Shown here piece by piece: positions 1 through 12,699 of a stretch of DNA of 64,000 bases. Source of the DNA: Trogon surrucura (taxonomy: Eukaryota; Chordata; Aves; Trogoniformes; Trogonidae); contig CM036617.1 of assembly GCA_020746105.1 (NCBI GenBank), positions 17,544,037 through 17,608,036 on the forward strand, given 5' to 3'. Below the pieces are notes generated by a model that saw nothing but the letters and a program-made list of their open reading frames with translations, ran no database searches and was not told where the DNA came from. The position numbers were made by a program, and so were the translations under genes. Position 1 is the first letter of the stretch, and every line of letters begins with the position of its first letter.

Positions 1-488
1 CTCAGACAGCTTTTGGATTTATGACAGTCCCTGAAGGACTTTGACTTAGTTATTCATATAAGTAGTTTTTAAAATTTATGACAGAAATAATAACTCTGTG
101 ATAATATATGTCCTATTGCTTATTTAGAGCACTGAATGTGAGAACAAAAAAATGAGCAGCTGGAAGCTCCTGGGGCAAAGCTTTGGCTCAGTGCTCTGCT
201 GTCCCTCACCGCGTGTGGAAGCCAGAGACATTTCAGAGACTTTAACCAGTTTTCAGAATTTGTGGGCAGGTAAAACCAAAGTGAAATTTGGCCCAAAGCA
301 GCAACTAGTATATTCAGCTGTATTTTAGTTTGTGCTGTCCCTCTTGCTGCTCTGTTATTGTCCACAATATTGCCAGTGCATGCTCTGGATCTCCAGAAGT
401 TACAACAGATCTCTTGGGTCTAGGCATTAATGAGGGCATCCTGAAAGAATGAGAATGGGCAGCTGGAAATAAGCGGTGTCAAATATCA
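1..488. other. Unique AT-rich sequence, no gene seen
   Basis: I see no recognisable gene, repeat or RNA here. A short open frame on the minus strand (120-365) has no family resemblance. The CR1 fragment begins at about 489, so this is simply flanking DNA. Confidence 0.6.
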
Positions 489-970
489 GCTGCTTGAGAG
501 AGTCCAGCGCAGAGCCACAAAGATGATGAAGGGAGTGGAACACCTCCCTTATGAGGAAAGGCTGAAGGAGCTGGGTCTCTTTAGCTTGGAGAAGAGGAGC
601 CTGAGGGGTGACCTCATTAATGTTTATAAATATGTCAAGGGGGAGTGTCAGGAGGACGGAGCCAGGCTCTTTCCAGTGGCGTCCATTGACAGGACAAGGG
701 GCAATGGGTGCAAGCTGGAACATAGGAGGTTCCATAAAAATATTAGAAAAAATTTTTTGACAGTGAGAGTGACAGAGCACTGGCACAGGCTGCCCAGGGA
801 GGTTGTGGAGTCTCCTTCTTTGGAGACGTTCAAAACCTGCCTGGACGCGTTCCTGTGTGCTCTGCACAGTGGTCCTACCTGGTGGTCCTACCTGGCGGGG
901 GGTTGGACTAGATGATCTTTGAGGTCCCTTCCAACCTCTAACATTCTGTGTGATTGTGTCTGTGTGATTC
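489..970 (+). mobile_element. CR1 LINE fragment, 5'-truncated
   Basis: This is the 3' part of a CR1 non-LTR retrotransposon, covering the C-terminal end of ORF2 and the short 3' UTR. The frame 523-915 reads through the conserved CR1 tail: [19 protein letters not shown], then DRTRGNG, then [12 protein letters not shown]. It ends in the usual tail (GATGATCTTTGAGGTCCCTTCCAACC followed by degenerate ATTCTGTGTGATT repeats). Its protein tail is close to that of the long CR1 at 55573-59935, so the two are probably the same or sister subfamilies. A 13-bp piece (TGGTCCTACCTGG) is tandemly doubled at about 871-894, which alters the last codons. Only a few hundred bases were copied, as is usual for CR1. 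Confidence 0.93.
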
Positions 971-3264
971 AGTTTTTCATCCACCAACGCCTCATATAAA
1001 TCTTACATAACTTCACAAATACTTAAAACTCTGAAGGGGGTGAATGTGAGTACAGCTGGTGCTTCCCATTTTGTCAAGGCAGCGTGAGTGTTGCATTGGA
1101 TTAACGCTGTTTCACAGGTCTTTAATGACCTGTGGCAGAGCTGCTTCCTCATTGCCACCCCTGTGCTCCTGTGCAGGGTTTGTGGCATCCCTCGCTGTGG
1201 GGTGCCGGTGTCCCTGCCACCTAGTCCCAGCCCAGTGTGGCCTTGGGAAGGGACTTGCATGCACCCGGGTAATGAACAAGGCTGGTTTTAGGAAGGGATT
1301 AAGCTGGTAGGATTGCATTAAAGCCATGGGGTGGCTGCAGCTATCTGAGAGCATTGGAGCAAAACTGCATTAAACTCCAGCCCATGCCATTGCTGCCTGT
1401 GCTGAGCAGTTCTCACCTCCGTGGCTGGCTGGTGGGGACTAGGACAAGGTGGCAGGGACACCCATATACGGGCTAGAGGCCAGCTGCAGGGGAGGGGGTC
1501 AGGCAGCAGGGCTGGAGGGGACATCAGCTGTTCTTCCATACAGGTAGGTGTCTATGAACACTGATTATCAGTCTCAGGCTTGCTCCACTGAGTACTGTCA
1601 TTAAAAGCTCAATTGCAACCACTAAGGTCAATATAAATCACTTCAAACATAGGCAATTTCAGAGGGAAACTTTCAGACTTTTGAGTAAGCAAAATAGTTA
1701 GATCTTGTTTGTATGTCTTGAAATTATGTGGGGCTTTTTTTCTTGCTATTCGGGGTTAATAGACTGTGGTTGTGTTGTAAGAGCGTGTCTAAGTGTTCCT
1801 AGCAAGACTTCTTGAAATGCTGCCAGAAGACCTGGAGAGCTGCATACCTTGCTTTAACACAGAGTGACAGCTTTGCATCACACATCGTGCCACTGCATAG
1901 CCAGGATTGTAAATACCAAATTTTAATTATCAAGTATATTTATAATTCATTAGTAGGAGGTAGACAAATAGACAAGGATGGCTTTGCAGTACAAGAATGA
2001 TAAATGGAATATGGTGTGTAGATAATAGATGCTGGAGTAGAACGGGTGGAATTTGTCTTTCCTCCATTTTGTCTTGCTGAAGCTATTATGCTTGAACTCT
2101 CAAAGTTCCAGGAAGATGAGCTGGAAATAGGACAAATGTACATCCCTCACAAATGTTCAGATTTCTGAAGCTGCGATTTAAGAAAAATGTGAACTGCTGA
2201 ACACAAACCTAGAGAAGCAGCTGTAATTTTTTTTTACATTCTGTGGCATGTATTTATCTAGTTATTTAACAGAACCCATTTAAACTTTGGATGCACTGAA
2301 TAAAATATTTCTTAACCACGTCCTTCCATTTTTTTCTTAAATATATAATTTAATTGACTTCATGATAAATATTCCAGGAACTGCTTATCATTTTGGTTGA
2401 TAGGATAGGTGATATGTCATTGATTGATTGACATAAAATCATGTTTAGGTAATGAACTTTTCACAGTCTCTTGTAAACATGTTGTCATCTATTTAATTCT
2501 TTTTCAGGCTAAATTAAAAGTAGCATGTGAGAAACATAATGTATATACAGTATAACACATATTCAACTGTCACTTGAGTCTAGATAGCAGAGTACACACT
2601 ATTGCCTAGCCATCAGGCTGGCTTTAGAGGAGTAATCAGCCATAAGAAAATGATGAGTATCTAATTTTATATCATTAGAGATAATTATAACTGGGAATGC
2701 TTTTAACCTAAAGGTGAATAAATGGCACCTATGGCACCTGTGCAATGTATATGTCCGTAGTTTGAAATATCAGATTAAATGAAAGATGTAGTAGGACTCA
2801 GAAAATGGAAATTCTCACTTTGTTCATAACATCCTTTTTTACCTTGTGGAGGTGTCTTCAGACACTTAGGATAAAAATGGGATTTAATACAATGTTCTAG
2901 CTGTGTGTGGGCTTAGTGGGGGACACATTACAGTGCTCCTAAATGTGGTGGTTCTTTGACTGTCTGGACTAGGACCTGGACAGGAGGCTCCTCAGCCCCC
3001 ACACCTGGGCCTGAGGGAGCATGAGCCTGTGCGTTGGAACTTAAAAAGTCCCCAGGCCTGCTGACCTACTTCACACACTGTGGTTGGGAACATAATTCAT
3101 GGGTGTGAAGGGGACATTTCTGAATGAAAAGGGTTCTTGTCATTTTAAAAAGTTCGGAAAAGTCAAGGGCATGAGATACCTGGTTCCCAGTGGAAGCCAG
3201 ACACCTCGCTGCCTACTGTGAAAGCACCTGCTTATAAGATGGTGTTCAGAAGCATTCCTTAGTC
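971..3264. other. Unique sequence without recognised genes
   Basis: About 1000-1540 is noticeably more GC-rich than the surroundings and carries several overlapping short open frames on both strands. None resembles a known protein. The rest (1541-3264) is AT-rich with no repeat family that I recognise. A regulatory role cannot be judged from sequence alone. Confidence 0.5.
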
Positions 3265-3413
3265 ATGCCTGGAGGTATTTAAAAGATGTAGATGTGGTGC
3301 TTAGGGGCATAGTTTAGTAGTGGACCTGGCATTGCTTGGTTAATGATTGGACTCAATCCTAAAGAAAGGTCTTTTCCAACCTAAACGATTCTATGGTTCT
3401 ATTCTATGATTCT
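3265..3413 (+). mobile_element. CR1 LINE 3' tail fragment
   Basis: A short CR1 3' end. It starts with the codons for LEVFKR(H/C)VDV..LR, runs through the stop, and ends with the typical tail (GGTCTTTTCCAACCTAAACG, then ATTCTATGGTTCTATTCTATG). The wording of the tail matches the CR1 at 41287-41755, so both are likely the same older subfamily. The insert is only about 150 bp. It is followed 27 bp later by an A/C-rich simple tract. Confidence 0.85.
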
Positions 3414-3439
3414 TCACAACTAATATTCGTCCTCAGATA

Positions 3440-3530
3440 GAAAAAACAAACAAACCAAAACAAAATATAAAAAAAAAACCCAACCCAAACCAAAATAACA
3501 AAAAAACCTGCCAACCACCACCAAACCCCC
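3440..3530. repeat. A-rich simple sequence (A/C tract)
   Basis: About 90 bases almost free of T and G, made of runs of A broken by C (CAAACAAACCAAAAC-like units and CCAACCCAAACC). It is low-complexity DNA just downstream of a CR1 tail. Confidence 0.85.
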
Positions 3531-6500
3531 CTAGCTTTTGGCTTCCTCAGCATCTTTCATGTGGGATTTTCAGAGGTGTTTGTATTATCTGGTAACTAAG
3601 TTTCTGAATGTTTTATGATTTATGTGGGATACGAAAAGATTGTTCTAGTTGTTGCTCAGATGCCTTTGCTTTTTGTGTGCTGTAACAGATCAGGAGTCCT
3701 GAGCAGAGCAAAGATGCAGAGCAAGGCTGGTGGCCTCCATCGCAGGCAGTTTGCAGGTGGGGTGAAAGGGAAGGTCTCTAATTCTTAGCACCAGGCTAAG
3801 GGTAGAAGCTGGTGGCTATCAGGAGAGCTCCCCATCACTGCTGCCACGGAGGAACAGAAGCAGTCTGGGCCATTTTCTACTGATTGGGCATTTGGGGCCT
3901 GATTTCCAGTAGTGGTGTGCTGATGACACCCGCTGCTCCAGCAGCCAGAAAGGTAATGGGAGAGGGTGTTGCTCACTTTTCTAAAAAATTGGGCTCAATT
4001 TTTTTTCTCAATTGAGTCATGGATGTCGAAGGTAGTTTGTCTGGGAAAAAAAGTCAGAAGGCTTTCTGCTGGAGCACATACATGAGTTCACCCAATTACA
4101 GAATCGGTAATTACCTGAAGTGACTTTAACCATCCTCTTCTGTTTCAACTTTAGTCTGTAAAATGAATAGAGTAAGTCCAAACTCCCTTCTTTTATAGTT
4201 TCTAGGACAGTTGGAGATTTCAAAAAGATTCATTGCCCAGCTATATATGCTATATGTGCAATAGCACCTCCTGGGAACATACATGTGGCAAAATGATTCC
4301 AGTTCCAGTTTCCAGCAGTTTGACCATTTATGTGCCAAGATAGAAATTTCATTTTATCTAGATGTTCTGATGAGCAACAAACTGTTATTTTAAAATCTGA
4401 AAATACACAAAAAGTGGAAGAAGACTAAATCAGTGGTATAAACTATTCAGTGACAATAGTTATCTCAGGCCATGTTCCTATTCCCCATTTCTGAGAGTTT
4501 AAGTGAGCACATACAGACTTCAGAAATAAATTATGCCCTATCAATGAAAAGTAAATGCACTGGACAGCTAAGCCGAAGTAAAAATAATCATTGCTATATG
4601 ATCCCTCCAATGAGATTCTGCTTTAAAAATAGGGTACAGATAGTAGTCTTCTTCGAGTCCCATCTCAGAGAAAATTTGTTTTCATGCTTTTTCACAAAAA
4701 CCTATTTAAACTCTAGTCATAGCATTTACATGTATGCCTAAAGTTAATGATACTTCTAAATAGTTGAACAAGACGTTCAAAGCATTTCAGTGTTCTTTAG
4801 GCCAAAGCACAAATATTTTAAAATTGGGAAAAGAGAAGTGAAATGTTTGCCTGAGGCCAAGGAACCAGTGTCCAGCAGGACTGGAAGGAACTAAATTCCC
4901 TGAGCCCCTTGACAGCTGGAGCACAATTTGAGAGCCATTTACATACTTACATATTTTAAAGAGCAAATAAACTATTACATTACAGTCTGGTACTGGTATA
5001 AAAATGAATAGAAATTTATGCATACTTTCTTGGGTTTGTCTTACAGTATTGTCAAGAACAAGTTTATAGCCTTAGCAATATGTTTCATTTTCCCTAGTAC
5101 CTTTAAAGCTGTCATTAAATTTTAGTGTGTGATGTACAATTGCTTGTTGATTTATCAAGTTTAATATAGTATATTCCTGGAGCATGGAGTACACTTTTTC
5201 CCAGCAGAATTAATTCCCTGATCGTAAAGGGCAAGGACAGTCACTGAGCTATTGTTTTACTCTTCTGTTTTTAATTTTTGTTTTAATAATTCATTAAATA
5301 TTTAGTGTAAGCTTCTCACACATTATTCTTTGCCTGAAAAAAAAACCTGAAAATAATTCCTCTGTTTGTTGTTGAGTTGTTGTTTAAGGAAGATTTATAT
5401 ACATACTGACTTTTTAATAACAATTGAAGTATGGAAACAATTGTTTCCAGAGAATGGAATGAATTTTCAGAGTTTCAGAAATATTGGTGTAAATTAATTT
5501 ATTTCGTCTATTTTTACTGCATTTCCCCAGCAATGTTTGTATGCAACAGATTCAAAACAGACAAACAAATGGATGTGGTTTTTGCATGGCAAGTGGTAGG
5601 GACTCTGTGTGACTCTCTTCTGAAGAAAATTGAAGATGCAAAAAAGTTTGCATGGATTCAAGTACAGATTAGCTGTGCTCTGAGGAAAGAGATCCAGGAG
5701 GCCAAACCACTTGGAAACACCCAGAAGCTGTAAATAGTTGAGTGCTAGGAGAATATTCAGTGGAAATATTCAGTGCTGGCCACTACTGGAGATAGGTGGA
5801 CCCCTTTCCCTGAGGCAAAATTACCGTTCTTATTTCAAAGGATATTTCAAGTCTCATTATGATTATAGACTCTTTGTGTAATACTGTGCTGATGTAAGAA
5901 CAGGCTCGACGTGATGGCAAACCAACATCTTGGGACTGGTGAGACTGTCCTCTGAGTGTCTTTCCCTGGAATTGGGACCACCAGAGAGTGCTGCTTATGC
6001 TGCAGATCATCAGCCTCATGCAGGTGTACGTGATGGCACGAGATGCAAAGACCCACTGAAGCAATTATGTGTTCAACACACACGAGAGGACTAACGAAAG
6101 CCTCACAGGTGTTTCCAGAGGAGAATGTACCCTCTCTACTCATAAACATCAAAGGATCTGCAGGGTTACTGATTAGGAATTGCAACTTCTTTTACTTAAG
6201 GAAGGCATGGATAATTAATGATTTTGCGTTCTGATTAGAAAATTAACATTGCTAATGCTGTTACTAGATAACTGAATTTTGGTATTATAAAAGCCTTTTG
6301 AAATGCAATTTGACAGAGCATATATCAGATTAAATTGGATTGATTATGGGAGTTCTGAAGTTGTTGATTTCTTTGAGAGCTCTGTTAACGAAGCATTATA
6401 TTGTAACAGAACCCATTAATAGCACTGTTCTGCTTAGCTAACGGCCCATTACCCTCAATAGGTAATAAAGTACATAGGCAAATGCCATAGCAAGCAGGGT

Positions 6501-9500
6501 AGGCCAGGGTACTGCACTGCGTCCACTGTAGATCTCAGGGTACAGTTCTGATTTTGTGGTGTCTTGTGGGGTCTTGTTTTCACTGTCAACCCGGGCTGGT
6601 AATATTGAGTCCCCCATGGTTTTGCGTTGTCTGTTAACATCAGTGGGCTGTTCTGAGAATACCCTGTGGCAGGATGGTGCAGGGACAATATTCTGTCTAT
6701 CTGAGGAACTGGTGAAAAGAATTGACACTTCGGGACATGCACTGTAACCCTCCCAAGACGGCACTGATGTAATTACCTGTATGCAGTTTTTCATAAGTTT
6801 CTTTTGGGTGAGGTGTTTTTCTCCCTAGAGGCCAAAACAACTGTGTTGTACTCTGTGGTTCCATGCAGGAAACAGAAAATGTGCATTAAATATTAAAATG
6901 AGGAAGCCAGCCTCAAAACTGGCAGTAAGTAGAGGTTTTGCTTGCATACCGGAAGCTCTTTTAATTTATATTTTTAAAAACTTACCTGCTCTGAATCTTG
7001 GCCAAAATCTTATTGTTGTATATATTCAAAATTTTGGGAAGAAAAAGCCTTGGCATCTCACTTCTGAATGTTACTGCAGCATCTGTGGATTTCCATACCA
7101 CCTCCTGTACATTGCTCTAATGGTGCCATTGAAGGCAATGAGTAATGCTGAGGTACAAGTCAAAAATATCATCCAAATTCCAATGGTGCATAGACAGAAC
7201 AAAGAGTTATTTTTCATCTTCTGAGCTTTTTGATAATAGTGATGATGAAGGAAAAGATTTGCACATCTAGCAGCTGAAAACTGCACTTTTTGAGGTCAGG
7301 AAGATAGGAGGTCGAAAAATAATAAAACCCATGGTGCTATCTGTTGTTACTTTTTGCAGTAAATTTGCCCTTAATGCAGATATTTCCAAGTCCACAGTTA
7401 CCTACCATGGTTGTGTGGGAACCTTGAAAAAGAAGCAACCTGCAGAGGAAGCAACTAATAAGGGAAATATATTATGCTACAGTTCTGCCACCATCCTGGC
7501 ATGCATGCTCTGCTTCCTTATGATTAGGGCATAACACAAAATTTGTATTTTATCCTGTGAGGAGATTTTTGGGTGTGGCTGGAAGATTGTGGATGTGAAA
7601 CAGCATGTACTTTCTGGAGGTTTCTATTTATTTACTTGCCCCAAGCATCCCTGCATGATCTTGACTGTTAGAAGTAAAATTTGGGCTCAGCAGAGGTTAA
7701 TAGGTCTGAGAGCAATAATCCAAGTAAACCTAAATGCCCCTGTCAATGACTGATAAGACCATAGGTCTTTCAGCTGCCCTTATTGAAAGAACCTGCATTT
7801 CTGTAGTTCCGGAATTGTGTCAGCCCAATTTCCTCTCTATTTTATTACTTTTCAGTAACACAAATTTCTTAGAACTGTCTGGTTCTTTGCAACCCCCGAA
7901 ACATAATTCAATTTTTTTTTTCCACCAGAACTGCACTCACAGCCTTGGAACATTAAAATTCTGCTTGCATTGCAGGGTGGAGGCACTAGCCAATTTAAGA
8001 AAGAAAATTTTAAAGCCCCAACAACAACAAAAAAAAAAGCAAGACACAACATTGCTGCTCTTTGGTGTTAGACTCCTCTTTCTCAGACTAAATTTTTTTT
8101 CTTAACTGAAAATGGATTTACATGGATGTAGTTAGACTGGATTGATTGGCATTCTTCTGAATTTGCATTGGCTTTTGTCTCTTCTAGCAATTTTAGTTTG
8201 GGTTTCATCTTGAAAAGTATTCTCCACATCTGGAGTTGGAGATTTGTGAAGCAGGACCTAGAATCAAGTAAAATTTTAGTTTCATTTAGAGAAAAAATAT
8301 ATCAAAACGTAGATGAAAGCAGGCTTCTCAATCAGGAAATCATTTGTTTTGTTCTAGTTAAAAAAAAAAAAAGGATAGGAAGAAAAAGTTAATTTATTTT
8401 GAGGAGGAGCAAGTGGAATGGGGAGATGAAAAATGGTTAAAAGGAACAGGCTGGCCGGAGAGGTAAAAAACCTGCTGTTAATGTAGTCTCTTTCCATCAA
8501 GATACTAAAAGGAAGAAAAAAAACAGATGGAAAGGATTTGTTGCCATGAGTCAAATAGAAAAGTAAGAAAAGCAATTCCAGATCACCGAATGTGAGAATA
8601 GTTGTGCAGTCTGGGCCAAACTCCATCTAAACATCATCACGCTTCTAACATTTGCTACTGAAGGGTATTTATAGGAAAAAAAAAAGCCTGTACAGGGTGA
8701 TCATTGCTCTGTGACCTGTGCAGTGTCTGGAAGAGCGTAGAGATTCCTGGAGCCAATGTGTCTAACCATGCCATGGTAACTTATCTCATCAGTTTATTTA
8801 TCCTTCATGACTTTGCCTAATCCCTTTCTGAGTTTGTGTATCCTCCTGAAATCCACAGCATCCTGGGGTTGGAAGGGGGGGCTGGTAGGGCATAATTTTC
8901 TTTGAGTTATGAAATTAATGGGAAGGAGACAAATCTTCAGCTACTGGCTGTTGCTTTTCCAAAATTTATGAATAAAGCTGCACCTGGTTGATTGATTAAG
9001 CTCGACAGAATGTTTCCCCTAAAATATCATTTAGCCAGACATACAGAGCTGTTGATAGTGAGACATTTCATTAATCCATTTAGATTTTGCAAATATGTTT
9101 GGAAGCTTGCTCTCTCCCTGTCTTTTTCCCTGTCTCCTTAGGAATCATTATATTCAACTTAGATATACTTGAATACCCATTTCCATTTTTCATGTTTGAT
9201 ATTTTGGTTTTGAAATCTGCATTAAATTCAGTGTAAAACTCTGAAATTCCAAAATGACTCAAACACAGAGAGAGACAGGTTTACCTGCAGTTATGTTTTT
9301 ATTTCATTTAAAAAAAAAAAAGAAAAAAGAAAGAAAGGTTTTATCTCTAGCCACAGCAGATATTGATTTTATTTTCAGATTTGGAAGCAAACTGAAAAAA
9401 ATAAGTTATTTTGACAGTTTTTCTCCTGCATCTTCAGAAAAAATCACATAAAGTTTGATTTTATTTCAGGAGTCTCAAGGGCCAGCATTTATATTGTAGT

Positions 9501-10106
9501 ACTCAGTGGTATACTACAGTCTTGCAAATAACGAAAGTATGTATGCCATCGGTACATGGCATGGAAAAATCCAAGCAGCAGCAATACTAATCATACTAAA
9601 ATCCTCAAAATATATGCCTAATTGTTAAAATTATACTCTTTACCCAGCTCTAAAGCTACTACAGCACTCTGTGTTTCTTTATGGTTTTTGTGGGTGCTTG
9701 ATCAATGAAAATCCAAATGAACAACTAGCTCTTGAAGACACTCTAGATTTGTCAGACTGCTTGGAAGAGATGGGATTTAATTAAAAGATCAAAATGACAG
9801 AGTAAAATTTTCTGTAATATCTGCGACTTCTTTTCCTGAAACCATTGCACTAAAATTTTGAAACATAGGAAGTGTTTAAAGACTTCCTTTTGGAAACTAT
9901 ACTTTTATGATAAGTAAGCCCAGAACGGTTTTAAAGGATATTACAATGTCTGTATGACTGATAAAAAATGCAAAACATTTAGTAAGTGGGCACAGTATTT
10001 TATGCTATGTTAGTGAGGCAAGACTGTGCACTGAGCAGGGACAGCGCTGAGATGTAGAAGACTAACCCTGTAATATTAAAAGTAGCTGTTCTCTACCACA
10101 GCTATT
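3531..10106. other. Long unique AT-rich stretch with A/T tracts
   Basis: No mobile element or gene is evident over 6.5 kb. The open frames present, such as 5431-5733 (+) and 6438-6794 (-), are of lengths expected by chance in AT-rich DNA and show no recognised domain. Simple tracts include (AAC)n running into A at about 8022-8038, poly-A near 8360, and an A/G-rich tract at about 9309-9340. Confidence 0.5.
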
Positions 10107-10527
10107 ACAGAATCATAGAATTTTTGAGGCTGGAAAAGACCTCTGAGATCATCAAGTCCAGCCTATGACCCAACACCATCACATAGGCCAGACCATGGCA
10201 CTAAGCGCCACATCCAGCCTCTCCTTAAACACCTCCAGGGACGGTGACTCCACCACTTCCCTGGGCAGTGCATTCCAGTGCCTGATCACCCTCCCTGTGA
10301 GGAAGTGCTTCCTGAGATCCAACCTAAACCTTCTCTGATGCAGTTTCAGGCTGTGCCCTCTCGTCCTGTCACTCGTTGCCCAGGAGAAGAGCCTGACCCC
10401 CACCTGACTACACCCTCCCTTCAGGCAGTTGTAGAGAGTGATAAGGTCCCCCCTGAGTCTCCTCTTCTCCAGGCTAAACAGCCCCAGCTCCCTCAGCCTC
10501 TCCTCACAGGACTTTCCCTCTAGTCCC
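10107..10527 (-). mobile_element. CR1 LINE fragment, 5'-truncated
   Basis: A CR1 3' end in reverse orientation. The tail repeat (AGAATCATAGAAT on the plus strand) lies at 10107, and the ORF2 C-terminus reads upstream as [25 protein letters not shown], then [26 protein letters not shown], then [14 protein letters not shown]. The frame is open to its stop near 10179. Residues such as YNCLKGGC and [13 protein letters not shown] separate it from the copies at 489 and 55573, so it belongs to a different CR1 subfamily. Confidence 0.93.
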
Positions 10528-12488
10528 TTAGTATTCTTTTTCCTAAGAGTAGAAATCCCTTTGCTTACTTTAATCTCAACATTATACACCACTTAATAGA
10601 GAACAAGAAATAATCCCGATGACAGTGTTATTTTCCCTATATTTTATTCTCCTCTGTAGTTTATTACCATCTTCCTAATTAGGAAAATATCTGCGATAGG
10701 TGAGAAAGTTGTCTGGATACTGAGGCCTTTTGTTGTTTTATTGTGAAGCAGCAGAAGACAACTAGAATGACCATGAGTGTTCATATTCAGTGCTAAATAT
10801 CAACCTAATTAAAGTTTAACAGACACTTATTTTGTAAAAGCCTTTTAAAAAAAAAAACCCAACTTCTTTATGCTACACTTAATGATAAGATGGAGAGAGA
10901 ACTGCTAATGTAAATTGGTACAAAGCCAAGGCTCTGTCCTAAATTCTACAAGTGATATAAGTCATATAAGAAAATCTACTAGACCGTGCAGTTTTTTTCT
11001 CCTTTTTTTTCCTCTCTTTCCCTCTTCAAAGCTAGCACATATCACTTAGTGGAATTTTAGTTTTCTGAATTACATGTGGTAAACTGTGAAATAAAGGTAT
11101 GAGATAACTGTTGCAGGCTACAAATGCACCACAATAAACCATTCACATTCTTTCTTCATTATCACTTAGGATGGTTTAAAAAAAAAAAAAGGAAAATAGG
11201 GTTTTTTACCAATTGGACAGGCTTCTGGTTGTGCAGACAACAAATGAGACTGATTTTACATCAATATTCTCAGTAAAATTAGACAGATGTATTAGTAATC
11301 TTGCTCCAGTCTGTGTGCTGACAAGCAGTGCATGAGTAATGAAGAGGTCTTTCCAATGTGACCCTGCTGCAGAGCACTAATGAACAGGGATGTGCATTAT
11401 TAGTTGATAGCATGTACCAGAATTAAACCAAAGACATGCAATTCAAGGTGCTGCTTACATATGTAATGTTTTAGCTACTTCAGAGAACAGTATAGAAATA
11501 GGACTTCTGCACTGGCACTGTATAGTTAATGTCTTCCTTGTTTTTTAAGGAATTAATGCTTTTTCAAAAAAATGTAGAAAGTTGCAAGAAATTATTGTTC
11601 CTAGCTTTAAAGTCAAAAAAGCAGACTATATGACCTGTAAAAAAATATTTCCATTTAAATTACAGTATGGATGAACAGATATATGCATAAAAAATAAACA
11701 ATCATATTCAGCTAAAAATAATGAACATTTTGACTAGAATTGCAAATGCATTTTTATTATGGGTTTTGCCATCCACTGCTACCTCAGAATTAATAGTAAG
11801 ACAAAAATCTGTTTTCTACCTTCTTCTCTAGTATATGCTAGCAGAACTTATATTTTGGTGATAATGGGGAACAATGTTTATGTGATGAATTCCATTTTTA
11901 CATACTGTAGACTGCAAATTATCCCTTCTGGTGTTTTAAAATTGCAATCAGCTTCATAGCAAGGGAGAAGAAAAGATACTATAGAATAAAGCTTCAGCTC
12001 AGAAACACTGCAGGCCATAGGCAGTCATTCCAATAAGGTGGTAGTTGTGAAAAGTTGCCACAGGTCCATAGATTCAAATTGTAATGGCATAAAGGCTCCA
12101 GGTCGGTGTTGCTAACACCCACAACACAGCCACACACCAGCACAAAGGCAAGCAGGAACTCGCCATGCAATGCAAACACAAACTTTCCTGCAATACTGTG
12201 TCTGGGGACATGGATTTTCCACTCCTGCAGACTTTCAGCCATGCGTGCACAGGTTATCACTAGATGGTCACCAGGAGAATAGGCAAGAAAGGAGAGGTGC
12301 AGTGATGTGTTTTCTGGAAGTGGTTGTCAGGGGGAATAGCTGGTGCTGTGTTTGCTCACGGAGTCTTTGGCCCTTGGAGGACGGATATTCACAGACATAA
12401 AGAGATTGCAAAATACTTCACAAACCATGCTGCCGTGGACAAAAGTTTATCCCATTCAACTTTTAAATTAAAGATAGATGAGAAAACA
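10528..12488. other. Unique AT-rich sequence
   Basis: No gene or repeat family recognised. It contains only short A and T tracts (for example near 10848 and 11178) and short chance open frames. Confidence 0.5.
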
Positions 12489-12699
12489 GGAGCTTCAACT
12501 TAAACATAATGAAATACTTCTTTACTGTGAGGGTAATGGAGCACTGGCACAGGCTGCCCAGGGAGGTTGTGGAGTCTCCTTCTATGGAGACTTTCAAAAC
12601 CCGCCTGGACGTGTTCCTGTGTCCCAGCAGGGGGACTGGGCTAGATGATCTCCAGAGGTCCCTTCCAACCCCTAGCATTCTGTCATTCTGATTCTGTGA
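12489..12699 (+). mobile_element. CR1 LINE 3' tail fragment
   Basis: A 210-bp CR1 3' end. It covers [22 protein letters not shown], the ORF2 C-terminus and the UTR (CTAGATGATCTCCAGAGGTCCCTTCCAACC). It ends in a degenerate ATTCTGTCATTCTGATTCTGTG tail. The wording matches the copy at 489-970. The 5' junction is approximate. Confidence 0.9.

Noticed and set aside
3440-3530. CRISPR-like or regulatory array in the A/C tract
   Set aside because: It is plain low-complexity DNA without spaced identical units, and the window is eukaryotic.
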